64,000 nt of DNA from Pseudevernia furfuracea (GCA_022315425.1 JAIUPT010000050.1:124001-188000); one strand, 5' to 3'; shown: positions 1 to 11,767, counted from the stretch's first letter. The notes: a model not told the origin generated them from the letters alone. Numbers and translations are program-made.

Positions 1-40
1 CATCCAGCCATTCTGCATGTGCGTACCGATAATTCAAGCC

Positions 41-853
41 TCAATCCTCCGGCACAACCCTCTCGAGCCATCCGCATAGATCTCTGACCTCCCCCCCCAC
101 CGTGGAATGTCCCATGCCCTCATACAACTTCGCCTCGACCCTTCTCCCTTCCCAGCCTTCAATCTTGTCCTTGTATCTCAAAAACATCCTCCTCGGCACC
201 AACTGATCTCTTGATCCATGAGCTAAGAACCACTTCACCTGCGGTGTATCTTGTCCCTTTTCCTCTCTCCTCTCCATCATCCTCCCCACCCTCTCACTCA
301 AAGGCAGATAACCCGACAGGCCCACCACCCCGCCCAGCTCGCCTTTGTATCTGCTCATGAGCCCGACGAGCAGAGAAATGGCACAGCCTTGGCTAAAGCC
401 TCCAACCACGATCCTTTCCACCGGCACTCCAGCTCCGACTTCCTCATCAACGAGGCCGCAAATATAATCCACGCTCTTCACCATCCCATCCTCATCGTCC
501 CCCTCATCGTCGTTCTCCGGATCTGGCTCTCCGGGGCGCTTGGGCATTGGTATGGGCGAGAAGGGCTTCGGCATGAACCAGGCTCGCGCCATGACGTCGC
601 GGTTTTGGGGGGCATGGGGGAGGATCCATTTGAGGTGGGGCAGCTTGTGGGCGGCGTGGAACTGAGATACCAGGTCTGGAAGGAAGAGCAGGTGTCAAGT
701 CGGGTATTCGGACAAATGGGAAGGGAAAAGCTCTGCATGGGGCGCACCTGTCCAGCCGTTGGCGTCGTCGCCGAAGCCGTGGAGGAATATGACTGTTCCA
801 GGGGAGGTCGAGGGGCTGGGGGCGGGGATGATAACGGGTGGGTCGTTGGACAT
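41..853 (-). CDS. Acyl-protein thioesterase / carboxylesterase (APT1-like)
   Basis: Predicted alpha/beta-hydrolase of 246 residues. Families of this type remove palmitoyl or other acyl groups from proteins or lysophospholipids in the cytosol. It has two exons, 748-853 and 41-675, with a 72-nt intron (676-747). The frame is continuous across the join. Seen in the translation: an N-terminal oxyanion-type HGFGD at about residue 25, the nucleophile elbow GFSQG with Ser130, the acid Asp192 in HGSRD, and the base His225 in GMGHS, so the triad is complete. Length is close to the usual 220-250. An acidic insert at about residues 85-99 (DPENDDEGDDEDG) is unusual for the family. The start ATG at 853 lies just before the conserved HG motif. 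It stands alone on the left edge with no obvious operon-like partner. A plain carboxylesterase of the same superfamily is the main alternative. Confidence 0.85.
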
Positions 854-2472
854 GGTCTGAAAGAAAGGCTCTTGTGGGCGCGCTACATATACAGTAAGTA
901 CCTACTTTAGTATGCTGGAGGGTAGCATACTGGCTTTTGTAAAACCCTAGGCGGGAGCTCCGGCTTGGCAGTCACCTCATAAAAATCTTGCTGAAACGAC
1001 CGCCCGTAAGAAGCAGAAGATAAGAGTAGTTTATTAAAAACCCAAATAGATTCCAGTCAACAAGAGACAACTGTAAAACTGTCCTGCTGTCTTACTCGTA
1101 TCCGATAGAATAGAGTAACCTCCGTTGTGTAACAAATTCAATTATTTCCACTACTATTCACTTTACTACTTCATCTATTCAACGTTTGAGGTTTCCCATA
1201 GTCGAGACCTCGTCTTTCCACCTCCAGATATCCATCGGACTACCTTATACACCAAGTTCAGACAGACACGCGCATCAGGGCTAGGCTAGTACTCCGATTC
1301 CACAAGTCGAACACATTTCGACCCCCACATTTGCCTGGACCGGTGTCCGGATCCCCATCCCGAAGGTCGGCCAGTGTGGAGACTGGTAAGTAACAGTCTG
1401 CAGCACGACTTCCAGCGACCCGCGAGCACATACCTGCAAAAAAAAAAGCGCATCGTACATGCCCCCCCCTTCCCGTCCCCGCCACCACCGTAACCGTCCA
1501 ACGTATCATAGATACACTCACTCATCATGGAATTTCCCGCCGGGAATATATGGTGCGGATCAAAGGGAGGCACCGTGATGGAAAGGCGGCCCGTGCCCCC
1601 CCCCTTCTTCGAGCTTGATCTTTTTTGCACGTTTCGTTCGGTAGAGTAGAAGATAGATGTCTGTAATATCGAAAAAAAAGAAGAATCAGCAATGTCTCGA
1701 CCGCACATCGGGTCTCAGGCCCTTGTTCTTCCAGGCCCGTGTTGAAGCTAGTCGTGAACTCGGTAGACGTGTTCACTGCAATGGATTCGTGCCATTTGGG
1801 AGGTCTATATGGACCAGTCTTGCCACCAGCATCGGACTCTTCGTTCGATGCTATCTCTTTCGGAGTCATAGCATTCTTTCTTTCGTCCCACCCGATGCAT
1901 ATATATAGCTTCTTTTTTTTTCACCCCATGTCTATGTTGCTAAAGCATGGGAGTTTTTTTTTGGCGCTAGGGTACGAGGGACATGCCTGTTCAGGCCTCT
2001 ACTGACTCCAAATCACTGGCGTTGGGAAGGCCCAACCGCTGTTTACGTGTTTTGTATAGCCTCATGTTGCCACATCGGCCCATTCGTGAAGTTTTTGAGA
2101 ACGCCAAGTAAAGAGTTTAGCTGAACACATCATATCGTGGTGGACCCTTATGTAGAAGAGTCATGAAGTAGTTATCAATTTACTTTTACCATTCGGCAAG
2201 GATCATATCTAATGTTACCCTCCATCAGCCAGTCAAAACAGATTCATTATCAGGAGCAACCAAATGCTTTGATCGAGCTTGACCTGTTCGAAAACGCTAG
2301 CAAAGGGGGCCTCTAGGTGCCATAAACCCTCTTTTTAAGGTTGCAGTAACTACTGTAGAAAAGGTATGCAGCTTTCTGTAATCTGCTTGCAGATCCGATG
2401 TTCGAAATTGGTGCCAAATCGGAGACCGCCTTGGTGGGGAAGGAAATGTCTTAGCCTGCTCCGTCTTCTTGA
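854..2472. other. Intergenic spacer, no supported gene
   Basis: About 1.6 kb with pyrimidine-rich and homopolymer tracts. Several minus-strand open frames lie at 1258-1870. One begins with a plausible stretch (MTPKEIASNEESDAGGKTG at 1869), but no splice solution keeps a convincing frame downstream and I recognise no family. A host exon here cannot be excluded. Confidence 0.4.
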
Positions 2473-2685
2473 AAACATAGTGAAATTGCTGACGTGGCGG
2501 CGCAATTAAAACAGGGCAGTCTCCTCGCTATCTTGGGATGCATTTTCACAACTGTCGCGCTCGCCATAGATACTTTTACCCAGCGCAGCCTCTTCTTTCC
2601 GGTCCGTGTGGTCTCACCGCCTCCCCAAAGTAGCTATCGAGTCCGGAACACCACCGCAGATGCGTTCGTTTCTCATGTCGACTGA
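2473..2685 (+). pseudogene. Fragment resembling the DUF3176 membrane-protein family
   Basis: An open stretch without an ATG encodes a segment around QGSLLAILGCIFTTVALAID followed by TFTQ. This resembles the transmembrane segment and following FTQ motif common in fungal DUF3176 proteins, large membrane proteins of unknown function. Only about 70 residues remain: a stop codon lies just upstream (2470-2472) and another ends the frame at 2685. The family's long N- and C-terminal parts are not visible nearby. I infer a decayed fragment left between two live genes. Recognition rests on one hydrophobic motif, so confidence is limited. Confidence 0.4.
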
Positions 2686-2817
2686 TCTCTATCCCCTCAT
2701 CGCGGCAACGCCATTCACCGTCCTCTCACTCAGAAATAACAGTCCCAAAATCCGTACCCATGAACGACAAGATGCCTTTCAAGCCGGTTCATTCCGCAAT
2801 GCTGCCTCCCCTCCGCC

Positions 2818-3652
2818 TTATTCCCCAGCAGACCGGCGATTAAAGAAGAGCGCAACGCAAACAGCAGTCTTGAAGACAGCAGAAAGAAGGAGAGCAAACG
2901 CCGGGCCCACGTATCTATAAGCGATGGCTCCTATGAAGCTCCCAATGAGCAGGGAGCAAACGAAGAACAACCGACGATTGCGAGATCGGTTGTGCCAGCG
3001 GAAAATGCCCGGATCGACCACGAGATCGATGTAGGCGGACGTGACCATAGCCGTGGTGATCTCGGGCACGTTGATGGTGCGGGCCATGGCGACTTCTGCG
3101 CAGAAAAGGGGAGTAGAGTCAGTATTGCCCAGTGTTCCAAGACAAAACTTTTGAGTACGTACGGCCGCCAGAGGCAAACGCGAGCAACGAAATGACACCC
3201 CAGGCCGGAGGCCGACCACTCGACCTCGCCACCCACTTCCTCAGCGCGGCGGCGGCATAGACGAGCACGGTCTGGGAGATGTTCGTGAACAAAAGCCAGC
3301 CGCGCCTTTTGCGACCGAAATGGTCGCCCATTTGACCGAAGACGTAGCCGCCGAGTACGAACAGGCCCAGACTAAAGCCGATGTTGCCCAGGTCTACAAT
3401 TCCGCCTCCGATCCCCAGGGAGCCGACTGCCAGGAGTGCGGTGTTGCCGGTCTGATTGGAAGCGAAGACGTGATAGTCGGGGTAGGTGGTCGCATCGTTC
3501 ATCCCGGCGGCAAGCGTGAGACCCATCAGTTCGAGCTCCAGCAGCAAATCCGTACCAATGTTTTGGAAAAGGTAGGCTTTGAACCTCGAGCCGATGGTAT
3601 TTGGACGGTCATTGCGGCTTTTCTTGCGGTCGGCGTCCCTGTGGTTCGCCAT
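2818..3652 (-). CDS. DUF1275 (YoaK-type) integral membrane protein
   Basis: Predicted 255-residue membrane protein of the DUF1275/YoaK family, whose transport or enzymatic role is not established. Exons are 3163-3652 and 2818-3095, joined over a 67-nt intron (3096-3162) with a GTACGT donor and a TGCGCAG acceptor. The join gives a continuous SGGQVAMARTINVPEITTAM segment, the family's second conserved block. The first block is visible as LAAGMNDATTYPDYHVFASN followed by QTGNT at about residues 45-70. Several hydrophobic segments follow, and the C-terminus is a short basic tail. The ATG at 3652 sits in a good context (CGAAAATGG). The frame stays open further upstream, but those residues do not resemble the family. 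Length is normal for fungal members. Neighbours give no functional hint. Confidence 0.85.
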
Positions 3653-5380
3653 TTTCGTGGATAGAGTTACCTGCCAGCGGTCATTCTTTGCTTGACAGCG
3701 AGACGCCAGAACCTTTTGGGGGATTGAATAGCTGCCGTGGCAGAACGGTGGACGAGGCGAATTGATCAGATCAGAAACGAGTTGGATCATGAGGAGAGCA
3801 CGCGTGAAAACAAATTCTGTGTTTGTTTCGGCGGTTCTCCAGCCAAGGAAGGCGTTCTGTCCCATCCATCAACAACTTCTCCTTGGCCAAGGGCGTCCTT
3901 CTTCGTCCAAACAGTGCTGTCATGTAGAAACAAAGCCATTGTCGGGGCTTTTTTATTTCCAACTCCTAATTCCAAAGATCGACCACGTGTCTGGCCCGCC
4001 AAAATCAAGTGGTGTGGTAAGTGGGGGGCTCGGTCGGCCATTACTCTAGCAGACAAGAGAATTTTGAATTCTTGCAATTTTACCCGCTGCGTGTGATCTT
4101 CTTGCAAACAAGACAGCGCCGCTCAGTCAGACTTGAAAATATGTTATCATAATGTACTGTAAGTTTCCATCGGGAGAATCCAGTTCACGATCTGTCGAGA
4201 CAATTGCACGTCATGAGCGAGCCTTTTTTATTCACACTTCTGTTCTCTGCTAGGTTCGTATTAGATTCGATTCCTAATGGCGCTGGTACAAATGGTGTTG
4301 CGGTGCTTCTTATCTTCTAGGGAGTTGTCGCAATTGTGGAGTGGCCAAAGAAAAGCCACGGTGGCACTAGTGCAGGATAGATTGGCTGCTTGCTTGGCGT
4401 GGCTTGCTGATACTTTATCGGCCTAATTCATTCAACTGAACATTCTTATCACCCATCTTCATTGTGTTGGAATATTATTGATGACGGCTTGATTGTTATT
4501 CTCTGGAGTTGTGTGCTACTTGTAGTACATGCCAAGCATAATGGGGCTCTGAGGTGCTGAAATCCAACACATTGCGGTTGTAGACTGATAGAGGGGGACT
4601 CCGTCTTGGATGATTACAAGACAGTCTGAAACAACGAGCTGAACGGCGTGATCAGGTCTGCGGATCTGCCCACGAGAGTTGGACTCTCGCAAATTTTCAT
4701 CTTCCTCTTTGCCGCTATGTCAATACAATTCCAACGGACTTCCGTCAAGGAAATGGTCGAGCGAGAGAACGGCACCAGCTCGCCGACTACTCTAATCTGT
4801 GTATGCGGTACTGGGTCTAATAACTGTGAGCCTGACACCGTTGATTAGGAACATCACCTTGCGCAATTGGTAGCAGCTGATGAGTGAAGCCAGCTTCACA
4901 TCCTCTTCCGCATCGCCGAATGGTCCTTGTACCGTATTCGTAGAATGATTGATGTCTATGGGGTAGTGTGTTCTAGCCACAAGAGAAGCCCACGCCAAGA
5001 GCACGCTAGTCTATGATTGGCTGAAATGACTATAACACTATTCAACATATCAGTACTGCCTAGATTCGCTACCGATATTGATCGCATTAGGGCTACTTGA
5101 AAACTTCCACCTGGGTCGGATCATGGCGGGCAAAAGAAAGCGACTTTCCACGCAGGAAGGAAAGGAAGCATCAAAACCAGTCACAGGACATTGAAGGGAG
5201 GACGACAGCGCCGTCAACGGTGCAACCCTCTTCGACGTGTTAGCCAGAGGTCAAGGCTAATGGGTGTTCTCAACACCACTGTCAAACGTGCCGAAAAGTC
5301 ATAAAATGTGGTGCCGCACTTGTGATCTGTCAAGTATCTCTCTAACTAATACAAAAAGCTTTGTTCGGAGACAATGCCGC
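3653..5380. other. Intergenic spacer, nothing supported
   Basis: About 1.7 kb upstream of the DUF1275 gene. Short open frames on both strands overlap each other and show no recognisable protein pattern. The first few hundred bases should contain the promoter of the minus-strand DUF1275 gene. Confidence 0.4.
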
Positions 5381-5647
5381 CCTTTCCAACCTCTGAAAGA
5401 ACCCCTTTTTTCCAGCTTTGTCCCCCTTCTACTCCGCTTGCCAAAACCCCCTTTCCTTATCCCCCCTCTCTCTGCTACATCTCTGGCCCCCATATCTCCA
5501 TCTCAAGCCCAACTCCGCAAATTCCCAATCCAGACCTCAAACCATTTCCCCCATCACAAGTTCACACTGACTCTTCACGGCAAGTAACCTACGGACAACC
5601 AACCAACCACCATCCACCAATACGATCGAACAACCAGCCAAAAGCAA
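5381..5647 (+). promoter_or_regulatory. Pyrimidine-rich promoter/leader of the small gene at 5648
   Basis: Long C/T-rich runs (about 5385-5510) pass into a C/A-rich stretch ending directly before the ATG at 5648. CT tracts followed by CAACCA-type leaders are typical of filamentous-fungal promoters and 5' UTRs. This supports transcription on the plus strand here. No specific factor site is claimed. Confidence 0.4.
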
Positions 5648-6019
5648 ATGGCAAGAGCCCCCAGGCAAAACCTCGCGATCATCGGCACAGCGCGCAAGCC
5701 CAACGCCTCTGATCTGAGAAACCGCGGGCTCAGCGGCCTACCGGACCCCAGCCCCGCCGTCGCTCTCCAGCGGGCAGAGTTGGAATCGGAGCAAGCGGCG
5801 CTGAGGGCGCAGGAGACCGTTCTCCACGGAGGAGGTTCTTATTCGTCTGCCTTGCGGACGGAGATCGGTGGGACCGCGAGGTACGAACGACGGGGCCTCG
5901 GATCTGGACGGGGGGGGGCAGGTTCGAGTGTCTCGAGTGAGGGATCCGTTTTGGTGAAAGGGGAGGAGGAACATAGCATGGGCGATGAAGGGAATCCTCC
6001 AATGGATGGCCCGTTTTGA
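5648..6019 (+). CDS. Small hypothetical protein, 123 residues
   Basis: A single-exon frame of 123 residues. It has no transmembrane segment and no signal peptide. The N-terminal third is basic (MARAPRQNLAIIGTARKPNA). The middle contains an Ala/Glu-rich predicted helix around residues 38-58 (VALQRAELESEQAALRAQET). The rest is rich in Gly and Ser and probably disordered, ending in acidic EGNPPMDGPF. The upstream CT/CA-rich leader and the even amino-acid use suggest a real gene rather than chance. I do not recognise a family and assign no function. It stands alone, with about 1.5 kb of empty sequence after it. Confidence 0.5.
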   Translation: MARAPRQNLAIIGTARKPNASDLRNRGLSGLPDPSPAVALQRAELESEQAALRAQETVLHGGGSYSSALRTEIGGTARYERRGLGSGRGGAGSSVSSEGSVLVKGEEEHSMGDEGNPPMDGPF

Positions 6020-7523
6020 CACTCCCAAGTTGTTAGAGTCAGCAGTCGCTGGCGATGAGGCAAGCAAGGGGGACCTCGGAATGCTATACGCAAGCTACGC
6101 AAGCGCAGTCCCGTCCAGCTGCACCCTTAGGCACTTGAGCGCGAGGTGTACCGTCAGAGGGTGAAGGATGGAAAGACTAGAGTGGATACGCGTCGATCAG
6201 AGGAAAAGAGAGGCTGTGAAGCCGCCGGATGACGGAGTGGAAATGGCTGATTTACGGTGACCCGTATCTAGGACGTTATGACTTTCGCTTGAGGTACCCA
6301 ACTTTATCGCCATTATATGACTTCTGTCTCTTCATGACACCTTTGTCTGCCTCCATCAATGCCGCATATTGATGAGTACTGCTTCTGGTGGTGATGACAT
6401 GGTCGATAATCGTTCGATTGAACAGCCGTGTGCAGGTTATCCCTGACGGATCTCGAGAAACTAGCCCCCACGCTCAAGATGGTGAAACCACGCCGAAGGA
6501 AAGTCGAATCGATTTCGAGACCGTCTATCACCAAAACATGTAAAGATGGCTGAGAAATTGAATGAATGGCTGATAGCCAATGATGTTTGGTCCGTTCTCA
6601 TCACTACGCTTCCGTTCGCGTTTATCACATATCCTAATTAGAGGCCCTGAAGGACGAGATCTTAGGTTTGGTGCGAGGTGTGTGAACCGTGTCAGCTAGA
6701 TGCCAGTGGAGAGCCTGCCCGTGAGTAAAACCGCGATCGCAATCCCGGCAGTGGAATCGAGTCGTGTGGACAGGAGATTGCAAGTGCCGTGTCTCAATTC
6801 CCCCAGCCCTAGCGACGCGTTATCAAGTCCTTCTTACCCATCTTGCAGGCCTGTACTATGAACAGGGCATTGAGTTACGCGGACAACGCCGTTCTCTCGT
6901 ACGGTGTTGAATCGCCTGATTCAATTTCAATGGATCGACGTGCTTTAAGATTAGATAGGTAGGTGGTTGGTTGACTACAGTAACATTCAGCAAATCTTCT
7001 CACCCGGCCCTAATGGGCGGACGGCGATAAATTTCGTTAATGATGAAGCATGCGGGAGATTGTTGTATCCGTTGGCGGCAATTCACTTATCCGTGAGCAC
7101 AAGTCTATATATACTATACAACACGCAAGCTAGAAAAGACTTCACATGTTGTCCTGTGATCTTACATGCCCAGAGTTACGTCAACGTCCTGCCAGTAATG
7201 CACGTAATTCGGAGCGATATCGAAGCCGGTTCCAGCAACGTCGGCTTTTAGACCATGAATACCTTCAGATGACGAGTCTGCGCGAGGCGTAGTAATCCTA
7301 AAGTTTTTGGTATCCGAGCTTTGCATCTCGTAGTCCAGATGGGATAAGGTAAAGCAGCTTTTGAATGCTGGTTAAAGTTCTCGGTTGCTCTCGCCGTTGA
7401 TGGCTGTCATACAGACGAGAATTTTCGTACTATGGTGTCACAAACTTCAAGAAGCTATATTACAATCTATTTTGGTACCAATCATGTTGAGGTCAGCTCC
7501 GTTTCAAGCGAATGCGACCCGCG
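6020..7523. other. Intergenic spacer, nothing supported
   Basis: About 1.5 kb with no recognisable coding pattern. A plus-strand open stretch at 6967-7251 has no ATG start and no family resemblance that I can defend. Confidence 0.4.
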
Positions 7524-8334
7524 CTAGGATCGGTCTTCAAGGGCTGAACGCAGAAGCTTCAGCGTTGCCCGCCGTCCCTTTTGCATGTGCCCCCTCTCTT
7601 CCGTCTCCTGCCGAACACTCTCTTCCTCTGCAGGAATTTGTGCCGATTCGTCTACTTGAGCCAGAAGATTTCGCCTTTTGTCGTCTTCGACGGCCAAGTC
7701 GATCTCAGCGTGTGCCCACAGTAGCTTCGCAATCTTTTTGTACCCATCTGCCGCAGCGGCGTACAAAGCTGTGGTGCCGACGATGTCCTTTTCGTTAATG
7801 CCTTTGTGAGACAGCAAAAGCCCCACCATCGCTTGGTTCCCAATCTTCGCGTGACCGCAACGAGGGTTAAAAGCCGTGTAACCTGCTGCGAGCTGAGCTG
7901 ACCACCAGACATCTGCCCCGCCGGATCGTCAAGGACAAGTCTGAGATTGGCGAGCCCTGTAACATCATCAGCAGGGCAGTGTGCAAAAGTAAGTGAAGTG
8001 GTAAACGAATGATCAACAATGAGGCAGCGGTAGCCAAAAAGGATCATGCGAACTATAGTCAAATCTGTACATAGATTATCTCGCTTGAGATGCTCCACAT
8101 AGCGCAACCCAACAATCGAAAGGTTCGTCTCCAGGACCACCCTTACAGGAAATTCTCATGGAAGAGAAAACAATATCAGATGAACTACGCAGACGCTGGA
8201 CATCTTGTCTACTGGAAAACCCACTCTCCGCGAAGATCTGAGAATTGATCAGACGAATCGCGGACTCTTCTGCGGATTGCAAGAGCACCATTCGAGACGG
8301 CGAGGATATCACCGACGCTAAAACCAAAAGACAT
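7524..8334 (-). pseudogene. Collapsed STAND/ankyrin-type gene
   Basis: Two recognisable ends of one gene survive in the same orientation. At 8334 an ATG opens MSFGFSVGDILAVSNGALAI. This resembles the start shared by many fungal NLR-like and ankyrin proteins (MSFGFSVGDF...), whose N-terminal helical domain precedes a NACHT or repeat region. The frame stops after about 41 residues. Downstream, about 7524-7880 encodes ankyrin-like repeats, visible as LLLSHKGINEKDIVGTTALY and then AAAADGYKKIAKLL, ending in a charged tail. The sequence between is only about 450 bp with shifted frames. A full family member would need several hundred to over a thousand codons, so most of the middle is deleted. I infer a dead incompatibility-type gene. 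Confidence 0.55.
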
Positions 8335-9188
8335 GGTTGCTAGTCGCTTTGGAATAAGGTGGAGATGGACAGGAAGCTCAGTGTACCTCGGTAGAAGTCA
8401 CTTGCGAGTAATGTTGATGAAAGGGGGGAGAGTTCAAGAGATTGTAGCTTCGTAGCCTCGTAGCCCTATCGCTCTTGCTTTAGAGTGGTCGAGGACAAAT
8501 CCCTTCGGGTCAGCTAGCGCTTAGTGATGGAACGAGCGTTACCATCAACAGGCTAGCCTGAAGGGGTTGGTGATGGGCTAGGCTGGTTGAGGCAACATCG
8601 CTTGAGCGATTACCTTACCCACCGTAGATGCAAAGTATTGCAAAGCCACCAGCCGAATCAAGATGCTGGAGAACTGCCTTAGGAAGCAGAAAGGTGCAAG
8701 CAGTATCTGCAAAGATTCTTTGTCGCCACAGTCGCTGAGAGCCGGAGCCAACAGTACTTGGTATGACCATGATATTTACTCCACTCGCAATACTCTGCCA
8801 TTCAGACTGACCCTCAGACCTGCACCTCTATCCTCTGTATCCGACATGATCACGTGCTCATCCACAGCCTATCTAATCGCCCGTCTTCCAGCTTCTTTCC
8901 TTCATCAATGAAGACAATGTGTAAAGAGGTGATGCTTGGAGTATCTGCCACGCTGAAGCCATTTGACTAGTCCATGAACCGTTTTCATATTCTCGAACTG
9001 GTGCACTCGGACTAGTCTCTGGGTCGGACTGTCAGTACAGAAAAGTGAGGTGGACCGTCGGGCGCCTTGCGGAGGAGAAACTATCTCAAGAAGCCTCTAA
9101 CGGCAATGAAAGTGACATGGACTGGGAAATAGCATCTCATCTTAGTGACGAGGAGGTTGACAGCTCCGACCATACCCAGCTTGAAATA
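8335..9188. other. Intergenic spacer with one unexplained open frame
   Basis: Mostly featureless. From about 8987 to 9223 a plus-strand frame without a good ATG encodes an acidic stretch (NESDMDWEIASHLSDEEVDS) that looks protein-like but matches nothing I know. It may be the tail of a lost gene or transposon. Confidence 0.25.
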
Positions 9189-9503
9189 CTACAAAACAAA
9201 CCTCTGTATGAGGCCGCCACTTAATGAGTGTATTGGAGGAGGAAAGTACTGAGCTATGCGCCGCTCCCAAGCCGTTTTAAAGTCAGTCTTTCGAGCCATC
9301 GCTTTTGCTTTCTCTGGATCAAGCAAATAGTTGCCTGCTCGGGAGTGCGATCCTTCTGCGGCGATTATTAGATTGCCTGTGGCTTGAGTGTGGTCCTCGG
9401 AGTGCGCCGTGACTTTCACATTTCCAACTTGCTTGGCACTGTCGAGGCGCTTGCGGACCTTGGATGGGCGTGAAGAATGTGCATAACGCTTATCTGACTG
9501 CAT
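9189..9503 (-). pseudogene. FAD-dependent monooxygenase fragment
   Basis: About 60 residues resemble the second FAD-binding motif of PheA/UbiH-type flavin monooxygenases: ATGNLIIAAEGSHSRAGNYL, corresponding to the family GD(L/I)xxGADGxxSxVR block, followed by LLDPEKAKA. The expected GADG is altered to AAEG. The N-terminal GxGxxG dinucleotide-binding domain and the C-terminal half are missing, since the complete regulator gene begins only 78 bp away on the same strand. I infer a leftover fragment with no activity. Confidence 0.5.
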
Positions 9504-9581
9504 GCAACAGTTTGAACCTTTTCCGGCTCGCCTGGAGTCTCAATAAGATTGATTTTCATGCGAGATACCGCTCTGCCATAT

Positions 9582-11359
9582 CTATCCTTCCTTCCAGCCC
9601 CATTCTTTGACCAAAGCCCGCTCTGCATTCTGCCTTGTCCACCCGCTGCATCGGCTTGTATCCCGCATGAAGTCGAGAAGCGCTTCCTGCTCTCGCCGAT
9701 CCGTAAACCAACTGTCGCAGATGATGATAGCAAGATTGGCTGTGAATCTGGCAACAATAAAATTGTTGGAGACAGCGATGCCAACGAGGGTTCGGACGTG
9801 TGACAACGCAGTCTTCTGCATCGCTACGGCAGCGGACTTCATTCGAGGTCCAATTCGTGGTAGGTTCGGATCGTGAGTTGTGAGCAGGAGTTTTGCCATA
9901 TAGAGGAAATGAGCTGCGGCAACATGCTCATCCGTCACAAAACAGACCTCAGGGAAGTATCTGCCGTTTGGTGGGTCTGCTGCGCGGAAGTATATCGGTT
10001 CGAAACTGGTAGGGCGTCTGCTTTCCCACACGTCCACCATCTTGGATAGCTCGTACCATCGGGCATGTGACGCTTCCTCGCCAAAAGCCCACTTCGATAC
10101 CATAGCAGCAATGAGCAACGTTTGGTGAAACCACATATCGTCATTCCCAGACTCGTTCTCGGATTCGAAGCTGCAGTTGCTAAGATCGGTGATAACACCG
10201 CGCTGATATAAGTAGGCATTGTATATTTCTTGCCGAAGGTGTAGCCAGAAGACTGCTCTGCGAAGTTCAGACGAACTACGTGTGGTTTCCGCGGGGAAAA
10301 ATATGGAGGTTCCCTTGAGATGTCGTGGCAAGTCATTGCCAGCTAAAGAGTTACAAGTCAGCATAGGGCATGGCCAATTGACTAAGGAGTAATCGTACAC
10401 TCAAGGCCATCATACAGGTGTAGAATGGTCGTAGTAATAAGTATGCAATCATCGTTGGCGCGATTCGAATCGCTTAACATCGGCACAATCATGTTCAGGC
10501 ATCTGTCGTGGTAGGTCATCGCAGAGTACAGATCAGTCTGCCCACTGACTCGACTATGATGAAGAGCGGCAATAGCAAGAATCACAGTCATCAGTAAAGG
10601 ACTTGACGCTGCCATGCGGGGTGCGATCTTGCCGAAGTGTCTTTTGCTATCGCCAACGTCGAACTTATATTTGAGTCAGCCAAGGCTCACGAAACTAACA
10701 ACATCCGTGCATACCCATGGTGCGAGATGGGTAACAAAATGCTGAAGGAGCTTTCCCTCTTGTAAGCTTTTCAATGGCCATTTTAGCTCCAGTGAGGGCA
10801 ACATCCTCTCTGGATAGGACACACTCGTGTCAGAGGATAGACTGTCACCAGGTTGGGATGCCTCATTCAATGAGTGGGCTGGCATTTCCGATGCCTCGTC
10901 AAGAAAAAAGTTACCTGGCGTGTCATGAGGCGCTTGCTCCAATGCTACCAAATAATCTGGTGGGTCATCGTCTAGAACTGAAGCTTGAATTGTTGGAGTA
11001 TGAGAAGCAGATCTAAGTATGAACGTTGAAGACGGCTGCTCCACCAGAGCTAGCGGAGTCTTCACGTTCAAGCCGACGGCATCCAAGACGTTGTGTTCTG
11101 CCTCGTCCGTTGGTGAACTACTATCGCATCCGGTGACGAAGTCAAATTTGCCGTTGGTATCAACCCATATCTGCTCACGGTCGAAAAAGAATTCATATTT
11201 GCCGTAATCCGCACGAGTGACCCTTTGTGAAGGACACACGAGATGTCGGAAGCGGACATTGAGACGCACACACTCTCGATCGCCCTTCTTGCATTCGGTG
11301 CAGATAGAATGTGCATCGCAGTTTAGATGCCGCACTCTGCAGCCTGCACATTTGGTCAT
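9582..11359 (-). CDS. Zn2Cys6 fungal transcription factor
   Basis: Predicted nuclear regulator of 556 residues. The N-terminus carries a binuclear zinc cluster with spacing C-x2-C-x6-C-x5-C-x2-C-x6-C (Cys 4, 7, 14, 20, 23, 30) starting three residues after the ATG at 11359. Exons are 10715-11359, 10399-10663 and 9582-10342, with introns of 51 and 56 nt. Joining them gives the conserved LLQHFVTHLAPW-FDVGDSKRHF block and then HLYDGLESGNDLPRHL, the order seen in ARCA-like regulators of the fungal_trans_2 type. The C-terminal part is a predicted helical regulatory domain. No coiled-coil linker is obvious after the cluster. The nearest intact downstream target candidate is the secreted oxidase at 13204, but co-regulation is only a guess. 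The frame is intact throughout. Confidence 0.85.
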
Positions 11360-11703
11360 TTTTGCCCAGTGGAACTACTGAGCCGAGCACACTCTGCATT
11401 GGATTCCATCAATTCGTTCTCTTCTTCCATCTTACGATATATTCTGGCAACGAAGGACAGAGGACAAGGGCATCAAGGCGTGTCGACACATGAGATTTAT
11501 GGATAAGAAATTTACACTGTTGGGTGTGCGCCGGGCATCAAGTATCAGGTGAAGTACGAGTAAAAGGAGGGGAGATTTGAGATTGATAAGCGGTTTGAGG
11601 GGCAAAGAAATTAGCGTATTTCAGGTTCTTAGCCTCAGTTCCACTAGGAAGTTCCTCAGAACCCGGTTATCTTAGAGCATTGAATTTGAACAATTACGAT
11701 TGA
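11360..11703 (-). promoter_or_regulatory. Upstream region of the Zn2Cys6 gene
   Basis: A 344-bp stretch before the regulator's ATG. It should hold its promoter. I see no distinctive element. Confidence 0.3.
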
Positions 11704-11767
11704 GCTGTGATGGCCGAGTGGTTAAGTCGTCTGTCGAATACCCGCCCAAGTTCGAACCTTGTAGACC
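11704..11767 (+). pseudogene. tRNA-Ser-like fragment
   Basis: The stretch contains a perfect type-II A-box/D-arm (TGGCCGAGTGGTTAAG) as in fungal tRNA-Ser and tRNA-Leu genes. About 30 nt later comes a T-arm B-box (CAAGTTCGAACCTTG, a 4-bp stem around TTCGAAC). A remnant TCTGTCGAAT resembles the anticodon loop of tRNA-Ser(CGA). The whole is only about 64 nt against 82 or more for a serine tRNA, and the anticodon and long variable arms are deleted. It therefore cannot fold as a working tRNA. It abuts the Tc1/mariner remnant and may be a truncated gene or a SINE head. Confidence 0.5.

Noticed and set aside
1258..1908. Overlapping open frames on both strands, one with a plausible start
   Set aside because: No splice choice gives a continuous protein-like frame, and homopolymers explain much of the open length.
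11704..11767. Functional tRNA-Ser
   Set aside because: Anticodon and variable arms are deleted, and it is about 20 nt too short.
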